A model generated the notes under the pieces. The model saw only the letters and a program-made list of their open reading frames with translations, was not told where the DNA came from and ran no database searches. A stretch of DNA of 64,000 nt from Halomonas halodenitrificans DSM 735 (lineage in GTDB: Bacteria > Pseudomonadota > Gammaproteobacteria > Pseudomonadales > Halomonadaceae): positions 29,720 through 93,719 of the forward strand of contig NZ_JHVH01000018.1 in NCBI RefSeq assembly GCF_000620045.1, given 5' to 3'. A program made the translations under genes and the position numbers. Below are positions 36,110 through 44,481 of the stretch, piece by piece (the first letter of the stretch is position 1; each line of letters opens with the position of its first letter).

Positions 36110-36139
36110 TAATTGATACCGGACCGTGACAGGAACGCC

Positions 36140-38059
36140 ATGAGTACCTATACCCACGAATTTCGTCGTTCAGTCGAACAACCCGAGACGTTCTGGGCCG
36201 AGCAGGCCCGGCGCATCCCCTGGTTCAAGCAACCCCAGGCCATCCTCGAATATGATGAGGCCCAGCATGCTCGCTGGTACGGTGACGGCGAGCTCAACAT
36301 CGCCTATGCCGCCCTCGATTATCACGTCGAGCAGGGTCGGGGCGACCAGCCGGCCGTGCTGTGGGACTCCCCGGTGACGGACAGCAAGCGTACCCTGACC
36401 TACCTCGAGATGCGTGATCAGGTAGCGAGCTTTGCCGGTGCCCTCAAGGAGATGGGGGTAGAGAAGGGCGATCGTGTGGTGATCTACATGCCCATGGTGC
36501 CCGAGGCGCTGGTCGCCATGTTTGCCTGTGCCCGGCTGGGTGCCGTGCACTCGGTGGTGTTCGGTGGCTTTGCGCCTCATGAACTGTCCGTGCGTATCGA
36601 GGATGCAGCACCGAAGGTGGTGATCGCGGCGTCCTGTGGCGTCGAGGTCAACAAGGTCCTGCCCTACAAGCCCATCATCGATGCCGCCATCGAGCAGAGC
36701 GCTCACAAGCCCGATGCCTGCGTGATCTTCCAGCGCGAACAGCATGTCGCCGAGCTGGGAGCGCGCGACCATGATTGGGCAACGGTCGTGGAGAAGGCGT
36801 CTCCCGCCGATTGCGTCCCGGTGAAGGGCACCGATCCGCTCTACGTCCTCTACACCTCCGGGACCACGGGCAAGCCCAAGGGCGTGGTGCGAGATACCGG
36901 TGGCTATGCAGTGGCGCTTGCCTATTCCATGGACGCCATCTATGACGTGGCGCCGGGGGAAGTGTTCTTCTCGGCCTCGGACGTGGGCTGGGTGGTCGGC
37001 CATTCCTATATCGTCTATGCGCCGCTGCTGCGTGGGGCGACCACCATTGTCTACGAGGGCAAGCCGGTGAAGACCCCCGATGCCGGCGCCTTCTGGCGGA
37101 TCATCGAGGAATATCGGGTGAAGAGCTTCTTCACCGCACCGACGGCCTTCCGCGCCATCAAGAAGGAGGATCCGGATGGCAAGCGGCTTGCCGAGTATGA
37201 TATCTCCAGCCTCAAGGCGCTGTTTCTGGCCGGTGAGCGCCTCGACCCGCCGACCTTCCATTGGCTGGATGACCTGCTGGATGTGCCGGTCATCGACCAC
37301 TGGTGGCAGACCGAAACCGGCTGGCCCATCGCTGCCAACCTGCACGGCCTCGAGCCCATGCCGACCAAGGCAGGCAGTGCCACCGTGCCGGTGCCCGGCT
37401 TCGACGTGCAGATCCTCGACCGTGAGGGCGAGCCCATGAATGCCATGGAGCAGGGCGCCGTGGTGATCAAGCAGCCCATGCCGCCGGGCTGTCTGACGGG
37501 TGTCTGGGGGGACCCGGAACGCTTCCATTCGGCCTATATGGCGGCCTTCCCGGGCTATTATCTCACCGGGGACGGTGGTTATGTCGATGAGGATGGCTAC
37601 CTGTTCATCATGGGGCGTACCGATGATGTCATCAACGTGGCCGGTCATCGCCTCTCCACCGGCGAGATGGAGGAGGTCGTCGGCGCCCACCCGGCCGTGG
37701 CCGAATGCACCGTCATCGGCATTCATGATGCGCTCAAGGGGCAGCTGCCGGTCGGCCTGGTGATTCCCAAGGATGGCTTCGATGGCCGCGAAGTGGAGCT
37801 CGAGGAAGAGCTTATCGCCCTGGTGCGGGACAAGATCGGTCCGGTTGCCTGTTTCAAGCAGGTGCTGGTGGTAGACCGCCTGCCCAAGACGCGTTCCGGC
37901 AAGATCCTGCGCAAGCTGCTGCGCAATATCGCCGATGGCCAGGAGTATGCCGTGCCCTCGACCATCGATGACCCGGCGAGCCTGGAGGAGATTCACGACA
38001 CCATGCAGGCACGTGAAGTGGGTGCCTCCGGCAATGCGCGCCTGACCGACGGCCCCTGA
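36140..38059 (+). CDS. prpE: Propionyl-CoA synthetase (acyl-CoA synthetase, PrpE type)
   Basis: 639 residues. AMP-forming enzyme: VLYTSGTTGKPKGVVRDTGGYAVAL is the nucleotide-binding motif with the PrpE-type VRDTGG continuation, DHWWQTETGWPI and GRTDDVINVAGHRLSTGEMEE follow, and PKTRSGKILRKLLR holds the catalytic lysine that Pat-type acetyltransferases modify. The N terminus YTHEFRRSVEQPETFWAEQA is typical. Propionyl-CoA synthetase is preferred over acetyl-CoA synthetase by these blocks, but acetate use cannot be excluded. The ATG at 36140 has AGGA upstream. The rest of the methylcitrate cycle is not in the window. Confidence 0.85.
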   Translation: MSTYTHEFRRSVEQPETFWAEQARRIPWFKQPQAILEYDEAQHARWYGDGELNIAYAALDYHVEQGRGDQPAVLWDSPVTDSKRTLTYLEMRDQVASFAGALKEMGVEKGDRVVIYMPMVPEALVAMFACARLGAVHSVVFGGFAPHELSVRIEDAAPKVVIAASCGVEVNKVLPYKPIIDAAIEQSAHKPDACVIFQREQHVAELGARDHDWATVVEKASPADCVPVKGTDPLYVLYTSGTTGKPKGVVRDTGGYAVALAYSMDAIYDVAPGEVFFSASDVGWVVGHSYIVYAPLLRGATTIVYEGKPVKTPDAGAFWRIIEEYRVKSFFTAPTAFRAIKKEDPDGKRLAEYDISSLKALFLAGERLDPPTFHWLDDLLDVPVIDHWWQTETGWPIAANLHGLEPMPTKAGSATVPVPGFDVQILDREGEPMNAMEQGAVVIKQPMPPGCLTGVWGDPERFHSAYMAAFPGYYLTGDGGYVDEDGYLFIMGRTDDVINVAGHRLSTGEMEEVVGAHPAVAECTVIGIHDALKGQLPVGLVIPKDGFDGREVELEEELIALVRDKIGPVACFKQVLVVDRLPKTRSGKILRKLLRNIADGQEYAVPSTIDDPASLEEIHDTMQAREVGASGNARLTDGP

Positions 38060-38077
38060 GCGCGCCTCTCATTCCCC

Positions 38078-38152
38078 TGGGGTTCCCATGGGGGCAGACC
38101 CCCGGGCAATTGGGGTCAGACCCCGGGGGTTGGGGGTCTGACCCCAGGTGCA
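38078..38152. repeat. GGGGTCAGACCCC repeat cluster F
   Basis: Two full palindromes (GGGGTCAGACCCC and GGGGTCTGACCCC) and one variant (GGGGGCAGACCCCC), with GGGTTCCCATG and GGGCAATT spacers, occupy the space after the prpE stop. Confidence 0.92.
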
Positions 38153-38170
38153 CAAGGGGCAGGCCAGGCA

Positions 38171-38199
38171 TGGCCAGTGCGCCGACGAGGCCGTATAAT
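38171..38199 (+). promoter_or_regulatory. Likely sigma-70 promoter of yhhQ
   Basis: A perfect TATAAT at 38194-38199 is preceded 17 bases upstream by TGGCCA, a weak -35. Transcription would begin near 38206, about 30 bases before the aptamer-like leader. Confidence 0.55.
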
Positions 38200-38211
38200 C
38201 CGCCGCGTCGC

Positions 38212-38231
38212 GCCGCCGCTGGCGGCTTTTT
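38212..38231 (+). terminator. Hairpin with T-tract in the yhhQ 5' leader
   Basis: GCCGCC, a GCT loop and GGCGGC form a stem followed by TTTTT. It looks like an intrinsic terminator but starts only about 6 bases after the predicted transcription start, so it would either end transcription from upstream (prpE) or cap the 5' end of the yhhQ leader. Confidence 0.5.
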
Positions 38232-38235
38232 GCCT

Positions 38236-38268
38236 CGAGGGTTCCCTCACCCCTCCCCAAAAAAGGAT
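38236..38268 (+). promoter_or_regulatory. Probable preQ1-I riboswitch of yhhQ
   Basis: The leader folds as the small preQ1-I H-type pseudoknot: P1 GAGGG (38237-38241) pairs with CCCTC (38251-38255) around loop TTCCCTCAC, then an A-rich strand AAAAAA (38259-38264), then GGA (38265-38267) that can pair with TCC of the loop as P2. The GGA is also the ribosome-binding site, 7 bases before the yhhQ ATG, so ligand binding would hide it and lower translation. The downstream gene imports a queuosine precursor, the expected target. Called from pattern match; not folded computationally. Confidence 0.7.
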
Positions 38269-38273
38269 GCAAG

Positions 38274-38960
38274 ATGTTTGTGCTGTCTGCCCTGCAGTAT
38301 CGCCGCTGCCTGGCGCTACTCGTTACCTTCCATATCGCCGTGATTGCCGCCAGCAACTATCTGGTACAGCTGCCGTTTACGGTGTTCGGCCTGCATACCA
38401 CCTGGGGAGCCTTCAGCTTTCCCTTCATCTTCCTGGCTACCGATTTGACCGCGCGTCTGTTCGGCAAGGGACCGGCCCGGGCGATCATCATGCGGGTGAT
38501 GCTGCCGGCGCTGGTGGTGTCCTATGCCGTGTCGGTGGTCTTTCCACGGGGCAGCTTTGCGGGACTTGCGGCCCTGGCGGACTGGGATCAGTTCGTGGCC
38601 CGTATCGCCGTGGCCAGTTTCATGGCCTATGTGCTGGGGCAGCTGCTCGATGTTCATGTCTTCGACCGCCTGCGGCGCCTGCGCGCCTGGTGGGTGGCGC
38701 CGGCGATCTCCACGGTGCTGGGCAATCTGGCGGATACCCTGGCATTCTTCTCCATCGCCTTCCATAACAGCCCCGATGCCTTCATGGCGGCCAACTGGCT
38801 GGAAATTGCCCTGGTGGACTACGCATTCAAGCTGATGATCAGCTTGCTGTTCTTCCTGCCCCTCTATGGTGTGCTGCTGGCCTGGCTGAGCCGTCGCCTG
38901 GTGACCGTTACCGGTGAAGATGATCTGGCCCCCGAAATGGCGCACGCCCGCTATCGTTGA
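38274..38960 (+). CDS. yhhQ: Queuosine precursor transporter
   Basis: 228-residue integral membrane protein of the VUT-1/YhhQ family, which carries 7-cyano-7-deazaguanine (preQ0) or preQ1 for tRNA queuosine. About six hydrophobic segments; family blocks are FHIAVIAASNYLVQLP, GAFSFPFIFLATDLTARLFG and ISTVLGNLADTLAFFSIAF. A probable preQ1 riboswitch in the leader supports the role and predicts feedback control. No other queuosine genes are in the window. Confidence 0.92.
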   Translation: MFVLSALQYRRCLALLVTFHIAVIAASNYLVQLPFTVFGLHTTWGAFSFPFIFLATDLTARLFGKGPARAIIMRVMLPALVVSYAVSVVFPRGSFAGLAALADWDQFVARIAVASFMAYVLGQLLDVHVFDRLRRLRAWWVAPAISTVLGNLADTLAFFSIAFHNSPDAFMAANWLEIALVDYAFKLMISLLFFLPLYGVLLAWLSRRLVTVTGEDDLAPEMAHARYR

Positions 38961-38989
38961 CCCTTTCTCCTGGACGAGGAACCTTCCCC

Positions 38990-39784
38990 ATGCCTATCGA
39001 GCTCAACACCCTGGACACCGGTGACGGTGGCACGCCGTTGGTGGTGATCCATGGCCTGTTCGGCAGTGCCGATAACTGGCGCTCCCATATCAAGGCCTGG
39101 CAGGAAGGCCGCCGGGTCGTGGCGGTGGACCTGCGCAATCATGGCCGTTCCCCGCATATTCAGGGCATGGCCTATGCGGACATGGCCGCCGATGTGCTGG
39201 CGCTGCTCGACCGGCTCGCCCTCCCGCGGGTCCACCTGCTGGGGCACTCCATGGGGGGGAAGGTGGCGATCACCCTGGCTCGCCTGGCGCCGGAACGGGT
39301 GGCTTCACTGATCATCGGCGATATCGCCCCGGTGGCCTATGGCCATGATCATGACAGTGTCCTGGCGGGGCTGCGTCGCGTGGCCCAGGGACGGCCGGCC
39401 AATCGCCGCGAGGCGGACTCACTGCTGGCCGAACACGTGGCGGAAAAACCGGTACGCCTGTTCCTGGCCACGAACCTGGTGCGCGGCGAGAGTGAGGGCG
39501 AAGGGCTGAAGCTGCGTCTCGGGCTGGACGAAATCGAGGCAGGCTATGAATCCGTCATGCGGGAGCCGGCAGGCAGCGCTCCCTTTACGGGGCCGACCCT
39601 GGTGTTGCGTGGCAATGCCTCCCACTATGTCGCCGACGAGCATCTCCCGGCGCTCTATGAGGTGATGCCGGAGGCTCGACTGGTCACACTGGACGCCGGG
39701 CATTGGCTGCATGCCGAGAAGCCGGAGGCGTTTCGTGAGGCCATCGATACCTTTATTGCCGATGTCGAGGCGAACCCTGGCTAG
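38990..39784 (+). CDS. Alpha/beta hydrolase, YbfF-like esterase
   Basis: 264 residues. VVIHGLFGSADNW is the oxyanion-hole block, LLGHSMGGKVA holds the nucleophilic serine, and the histidine is in DAGHWLHAEKP. The pattern and length match YbfF-type acyl-CoA/malonyl-ester hydrolases. The ATG at 38990 has GAGGA upstream; 30 bases follow the yhhQ stop, so they may share a transcript. Its stop overlaps the stop of the next, convergent gene within CTAG. Confidence 0.88.
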   Translation: MPIELNTLDTGDGGTPLVVIHGLFGSADNWRSHIKAWQEGRRVVAVDLRNHGRSPHIQGMAYADMAADVLALLDRLALPRVHLLGHSMGGKVAITLARLAPERVASLIIGDIAPVAYGHDHDSVLAGLRRVAQGRPANRREADSLLAEHVAEKPVRLFLATNLVRGESEGEGLKLRLGLDEIEAGYESVMREPAGSAPFTGPTLVLRGNASHYVADEHLPALYEVMPEARLVTLDAGHWLHAEKPEAFREAIDTFIADVEANPG

Positions 39785-40989
39785 GGGCCCTTGCCGGCCC
39801 CATCGGCACCGAGGTCCACCGCCAATTGTTCCAGCGGGCTGATCGATTCGATCAGCCCGTTTTCTTGCAGGTAGGCCTCGAGGCGACGATAGCGTCGACT
39901 GTCCAGTGCCGCGGGTTGCACGCTCAGGCGCATCAGGGTCGCATTCCAGGCAGAACGGTTGGTCGAGGTGTCGAGGGTGGGTTCCAGCTGGATCAGGGTC
40001 TCCCATGCCGTTTCGGGATGCTCGATCATCCAGAGCGTGGTGTCGCGCAGGATATCGACCAGTTCGATGATCGGTTCCCGAAGCCGGGGAAGCCGATCCC
40101 GGTTGGCCACCAGTATCAGCCCGTCATGGATGGGAATGTCGTACTCCTCGACGTTAAGCAGCTGGCTCGAGATGCCCCGATCCGCCAGCTGGCGAGGCAG
40201 CGTCAGACGCAGGGGGATCACCAGGCCGTCCAGTGCCTGTTCGGTCATGGCGGTGGCCAGGCCAAAACCGGTCTCGACCAGATGCACTTCTTCCTCGGCG
40301 ATGCCGTGGGGGGCAATGAGCGCCGGGAGCAGGATGTCACGAGCCTCCTCGGTCGCATAGCCGAGGGTGAGCCCGGCCAGATCCTCCGGGCCGTCGACGC
40401 CGAGGGATTCTCGCGTCACCAGGCCGGCCAGGGGAGTGTCCACCAGGGTTGCCACGCGTACCGCCGACTTGCCGTGGTCGACCTGAAGGTGCAGTTGCAG
40501 CTGGCGAGTCAGAGCCAGATCCACCAGGTTGGCATCGAGGAGGCGAAGTGGGGCACCGGGGTCCGCCGGTGTGCGAATCTCCAGCTCGAGCCCTTCGCGC
40601 CTGGGCAAGCCGTTGCCTGCCGCCAGAAGCAGGGCGGCGTGATGCAGGCTGGGATACCAGTCGAGCATGATGGTCAGGGGTTCAAGGGGCGGAGGTTCCA
40701 GGGGCTCGGGTGGTGCATGAATCACGCTGGGAATCACCGGGTCGGGCTCGGCGGCTGTGTTCTCGACGCTGTCCGACGCCGCCTCCGGGGAGGGAGACGG
40801 TGGCGACGACTCCTCTGGCAAGGTATCGAAGCTGGGCACCATGACATCGCCATCCAGGGTCAGCGGCTCCGGAGGGAGTTCGAGGCCCTCCTCCGCCTGG
40901 AGCATGGCAGGCAGCATCACTTGAAACATCAGCAGGCCGAGGGCGAAGCACATGGATTTCCCGAGGCTGTGGTGGCGATGATTGGGCAT
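39781..40989 (-). CDS. NMT1/THI5-like ABC substrate-binding protein, orphan
   Basis: 402 residues. A signal sequence (GKSMCFALGLLMFQVMLPAMLQA) is followed by an acidic, proline-rich spacer (about 35-105, with repeated PPEPLEPP-like segments), then an NMT1/SsuA-type domain from LTIMLDWYPSLHHAALLLAAGNGL. These domains bind HMP-type thiamine precursors, aliphatic sulfonates or similar ligands. Unusually, no permease or ATPase is next to it, and the long spacer is not typical. The canonical FNP-type residues after the DWY are not kept, so the ligand is uncertain. Confidence 0.75.
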   Translation of the reverse strand: MPNHRHHSLGKSMCFALGLLMFQVMLPAMLQAEEGLELPPEPLTLDGDVMVPSFDTLPEESSPPSPSPEAASDSVENTAAEPDPVIPSVIHAPPEPLEPPPLEPLTIMLDWYPSLHHAALLLAAGNGLPRREGLELEIRTPADPGAPLRLLDANLVDLALTRQLQLHLQVDHGKSAVRVATLVDTPLAGLVTRESLGVDGPEDLAGLTLGYATEEARDILLPALIAPHGIAEEEVHLVETGFGLATAMTEQALDGLVIPLRLTLPRQLADRGISSQLLNVEEYDIPIHDGLILVANRDRLPRLREPIIELVDILRDTTLWMIEHPETAWETLIQLEPTLDTSTNRSAWNATLMRLSVQPAALDSRRYRRLEAYLQENGLIESISPLEQLAVDLGADGAGKGP

Positions 40990-41144
40990 TCATGGGCTCC
41001 GCAGCGGATGGGGGGTGCTGGCCGGCAGCAAGTGTATCCGTATCGGCGCCGGGCTCGCTAGTTGGCCCGCACGAGGAAGGCCTGTGCTCTCGCGAGGTTA
41101 CCGAGCCCATGCAATAATAGCCTCTCTGCCATCGAGAGGATGCC

Positions 41145-42851
41145 ATGGACGTTATCAATACCCTGTTTTTCTTCACCGGATTGCTGATTGCCCTGAGCGT
41201 GCTGGGCAGTCGACTCTCCACCGCGATCGGTCTCCCCCTTCTCTTGATCTTTCTGGGTCTGGGCATGCTGGCCGGGGAGGAGGGTGTGCTGGGCATCGAG
41301 TTTGATAACTATCCCCTGGCATTCATTATCAGCCACCTGGCCCTGGCCATGATCCTGTTGGATGGCGGGCTGCGCACACGACTCAAGACCTTCCGAGTCG
41401 CCTTCAAGCCGGCCCTGACCCTGGCGTCTGCCGGGGTTTTTATTACCGGGGGCCTGGTGGGTCTCTTTGCGATGTGGATCTTTGACCTCGGGCTGGTCCA
41501 GGGGCTGCTGGTCGGAGCGATCGTGGGGTCTACCGACGCGGCCGCGGTGTTCTCGATGCTCAGCGGCCGGGGGCTGAACCTCAATGAGCGGGTCGGGGCG
41601 ACGCTGGAAATCGAATCCGGTACCAACGATCCCATGGCCATCTTCCTGACACTGGTGTTGGTGGAGGTCCTGGTGGGCGACATCGGGGGCCCGTTGGAGA
41701 CCGGCCTGCTCTTGATCGAGCAGTTCGGCCTCGGCCTGGTGATCGGGGTGGGGGCCGGCTGGCTGAGCGGCCGCCTGCTGCGCTGGGTGGACCTGGCCCC
41801 GGGGCTCTATTCACTGCTGGCGTTGTCGTTGGGGTTCACCATCTTCGGTTTTACCAGCTTTCTCGGGGGCAGTGGCTTCCTGGCGATCTACCTGGCGGGG
41901 CTGATGATCGGCAATCAGAAGGGCCGTCACCTCAACTACATCCTGCCGGTGCACGACGGCCTCGCCTGGTTGAGTCAGATCGGGCTCTTCCTGGTCCTGG
42001 GCCTTCTGGTATCACCCAAGGACCTTCTCCATTATGCGCTCCCCGCGACTCTGGTGGGCCTGATGTTGATCTTCGTGGCACGCCCGCTGGCGGTGTTGAT
42101 CTCGCTGAAGCCCTTCTTCAAGTTTCGCTGGCGCGAACTCGGGTTTATCTCCTGGGTAGGCCTGCGGGGCGCCGTGCCGATCGTGCTGGCAATCTTTCCC
42201 GTGATCGGTGGGGTGGAAGGCGCGGAGCTCTATTTCAATGTGGCCTTTGCGGTGGTGCTGCTGTCGCTTCTGCTCCAGGGGGGAACGCTCTCGCTGATGG
42301 CGCGCTGGACCCGGGTGCTGATCCCCACCCCGGTCACCCCCAACCATCGTGGCCCCCTGGGGATCCTGCCCGAAAACGATTACGAGATGTTCGTCTACCG
42401 CGTCGATAACGAAGACCTCGCCGATGTGCCCATCCGCCTGCTGCGGTTTCCCTCCGGGGCGTTGATCTCGGCGCTCTTCCGCGAGCATGCCATGCTGCAC
42501 CCCAAGGGCAGCACGCGCCTGCAGCTCAACGATGTGCTATGCGTGATCGGCCGCAGCGAGGACCTGCCGGCCCTCAACCGGCTGTTCAACGGCGAGGCCA
42601 AGCTCAAGCAGGAGCGCGCCTTCTTCGGCACCTTCACCTTCGACGCCGAGGCCAGGATGCAGGATATCGCCGATGCCTACGGGCTGACCCTGAGCCCCGG
42701 CGAGAAGGAGATGAGCCTCAGCGAGTTCGTGTCGCTACGCGTGGGGGGGCATCCGGTGGTCGGCGATGACGTCGACTGGCACGGCATCCAGTGGGTCGTC
42801 AGCGAGATGAATGGCAACCGCGTGACCCGGGTCGGCCTGCGGCTCTACTGA
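41145..42851 (+). CDS. nhaP2: Potassium/proton antiporter CvrA (NhaP2)
   Basis: 568 residues. CPA1 antiporter domain of about 12 hydrophobic segments (1-390) with GAIVGSTDAAAVFSML and ESGTNDPMAIFLTL holding the conserved aspartates, and WVGLRGAVPIVLAIFPV. The cytoplasmic C terminus has a TrkA-C type domain (about 400-480) and a CorC/HlyC-type end. E. coli CvrA and Vibrio NhaP2 exchange K+ (or Na+) for H+ and aid survival at low osmolarity or in acid, which fits a halophile. Confidence 0.93.
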   Translation: MDVINTLFFFTGLLIALSVLGSRLSTAIGLPLLLIFLGLGMLAGEEGVLGIEFDNYPLAFIISHLALAMILLDGGLRTRLKTFRVAFKPALTLASAGVFITGGLVGLFAMWIFDLGLVQGLLVGAIVGSTDAAAVFSMLSGRGLNLNERVGATLEIESGTNDPMAIFLTLVLVEVLVGDIGGPLETGLLLIEQFGLGLVIGVGAGWLSGRLLRWVDLAPGLYSLLALSLGFTIFGFTSFLGGSGFLAIYLAGLMIGNQKGRHLNYILPVHDGLAWLSQIGLFLVLGLLVSPKDLLHYALPATLVGLMLIFVARPLAVLISLKPFFKFRWRELGFISWVGLRGAVPIVLAIFPVIGGVEGAELYFNVAFAVVLLSLLLQGGTLSLMARWTRVLIPTPVTPNHRGPLGILPENDYEMFVYRVDNEDLADVPIRLLRFPSGALISALFREHAMLHPKGSTRLQLNDVLCVIGRSEDLPALNRLFNGEAKLKQERAFFGTFTFDAEARMQDIADAYGLTLSPGEKEMSLSEFVSLRVGGHPVVGDDVDWHGIQWVVSEMNGNRVTRVGLRLY

Positions 42852-42891
42852 TCTGCACCATGCTCTCTAAGGCATTGATCGCAATTGGCTC

Positions 42892-42919
42892 TTGACCTCG
42901 GAGCCAAAGCTGGTAATAT
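42892..42919 (+). promoter_or_regulatory. tRNA-Ser promoter
   Basis: TTGACC (42892-42897), a 16-base spacer and TAATAT (42914-42919) precede the tRNA by 15 bases. Confidence 0.75.
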
Positions 42920-42934
42920 TCACCGCCGTAAGCC

Positions 42935-43024
42935 GGAGGGATGGCAGAGCGGTTGAATGCACCGGTCTTGAAAACCGGCGTAGGTGAGAGCCTACCCAGG
43001 GTTCGAATCCCTGTCCCTCCGCCA
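42935..43024 (+). tRNA. tRNA-Ser (anticodon TGA)
   Basis: 90-base class II tRNA. The acceptor GGAGGGA pairs with TCCCTCC, followed by G and an encoded CCA. The anticodon stem CCGGT/ACCGG closes the loop CTTGAAA, giving anticodon TGA. The long variable arm (GTAGGTGAGAGCCTAC) is the serine signature, and GGTTCGAATCC is the T arm. Confidence 0.98.
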
Positions 43025-43033
43025 CCTTTTACG

Positions 43034-43063
43034 AAAAAGCCGCTGAAAACAGCGGTTTTTTTT
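43034..43063 (+). terminator. Rho-independent terminator after tRNA-Ser
   Basis: CCGCTG (43040-43045), loop AAAA and CAGCGG (43050-43055) are followed by eight T; an A-tract precedes the stem. Confidence 0.95.
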
Positions 43064-43175
43064 GTGTCTGTCATTCACCTGTCGGATCCCGGATGGTCGA
43101 TGCCCGGGTGTCACGAGCGGAACCAGCCGCGATCAATCGCTGCCTGTCATGCCAATTTTCCTTGAGGCCACCCGA

Positions 43176-43730
43176 ATGGCACTGAAAGCCACAATTTTCA
43201 AGGCAAGGCTCCAGATTGCCGACATGGATCGCCACTACTACGGCGAGCATGCTCTTACCCTTGCCCGCCATCCGTCGGAGACCGACGAGCGCATGATGTT
43301 GCGCGTGCTGGCTTTCGCCCGACATGCCCATGAAGATCTTGCCTTCGGCCGGGGTGTCAGCACCGAGGATGAGCCCGACCTATGGATCCGGAGCCTGACC
43401 GGCGAGGTCGAGCTCTGGATTCAGCTGGGGCAGCCGGACGAGCGCGAGATACGCCGCGCCTGCGGCCGCGCTCGGCAGGTGGTGCTGTATACCTACAGCG
43501 GTCAGGGCGCCAGCATCTGGTGGGAACAGCTCGGCAGGAAGCTTTCCAGCCTGGGTAACCTCTCCGTCTATGACATCCCTGTGGAGAGCATGGCGGTGCT
43601 AGGCCAGTTGGTGGCCCGCGGCATGGAGATCAACATCTCCATCCAGGATGGCGCCATCTGGCTGGCCAATGCCGAGACGGCGGTAGAGGTAGGCATCGAG
43701 GTGCGCCAGGAAGCCGGCACGAGTCGGTAG
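43176..43730 (+). CDS. yaeQ: YaeQ family protein
   Basis: 184 residues (family about 181). MALKATIFKARLQIADMDRHYYGEHALTLARHPSETDERMMLRVLAFA is the characteristic start. YaeQ has a PD-(D/E)XK nuclease-like fold; reported effects on haemolysin expression via RfaH loss are indirect, so its role is open. The ATG at 43176 with GAGG upstream is used; codons before it (from 43062) are not conserved-looking. Confidence 0.92.
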   Translation: MALKATIFKARLQIADMDRHYYGEHALTLARHPSETDERMMLRVLAFARHAHEDLAFGRGVSTEDEPDLWIRSLTGEVELWIQLGQPDEREIRRACGRARQVVLYTYSGQGASIWWEQLGRKLSSLGNLSVYDIPVESMAVLGQLVARGMEINISIQDGAIWLANAETAVEVGIEVRQEAGTSR

Positions 43731-43862
43731 CAACTTACGCCGCCATCGCCCCGGCCACTCGAAGAAGGGGTGGGGCGTCCTATGGCGCCGTGTTCCTTGT
43801 TGTCCTTGCGGGAGGGGCCGAGAGTTCGCAGTATGGGGTATTGCCTAGCTTGCGAGACGGTC

Positions 43863-44327
43863 ATGTCGAGTCCCGATGCCTCCCACGCCCCGCCACGCCC
43901 GATAGCGGCGGTATCCTGTGCCCTGATCCGGGATGGGCGCATGCTGATGGTCCGCCGGGCCCATGCCCCTAACGCCGGTCGCCTGGCGCTGCCGGGGGGC
44001 AAGGTGGAGCCCGGCGAGACGCTACAGGCCGCCGCCGAGCGCGAGCTCCAGGAAGAAACCGGGCTCGTGGCCCGCGCCGGCGAGGTGTTCACGGCCTTCG
44101 ATGTGTTCGACCATGGGGCCCACGGCCGCCTGGGCGCCCATTACGTCGTGATCGTGCTGCATATGGCCTGGCGGGGCGGGGTAGAGGCCGCGGCAAGCGA
44201 TGCCACCCAGCTGGTCTGGCTGGATCGGCCCGGGCTCGAGGCCGCCGGCCATGACGTCTGCGCCACCGCCGCGCGAGTCGCCGCGGCGCTTCTCGAGGAG
44301 CCCTCACCGGGTGGCAACGCTTCTTGA
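43863..44327 (+). CDS. Nudix hydrolase
   Basis: 154 residues. The Nudix box GGKVEPGETLQAAAERELQEETG is complete with the REx2EE glutamates. The preceding ALIRDGRMLMVRRAHAPNAGRLALP is the ADP-ribose pyrophosphatase/MutT-like block, but the substrate cannot be told. The ATG at 43863 is the best start; an in-frame ATG at 43833 is possible. Confidence 0.85.
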   Translation: MSSPDASHAPPRPIAAVSCALIRDGRMLMVRRAHAPNAGRLALPGGKVEPGETLQAAAERELQEETGLVARAGEVFTAFDVFDHGAHGRLGAHYVVIVLHMAWRGGVEAAASDATQLVWLDRPGLEAAGHDVCATAARVAAALLEEPSPGGNAS

Positions 44328-44481
44328 CGGCTCGGCGTTGGCGGGCTTAATGTCGAAGCTCGGCTCCGGTGTGGGAGGCGATCCGCGAGGGCCAAGGTGT
44401 CCCCGGCTCTTGCGTGAGGCGCCCGCAGCCGGCATTCTATTTGATTGCCAAGATCAACTGACCACAGGGAGCACAGGATCA

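Noticed and set aside
35545..36140. Arsenic or metal resistance operon suggested by the ArsR gene
   Set aside because: No transporter or reductase gene is adjacent, and the protein lacks the ELCVC metal site.
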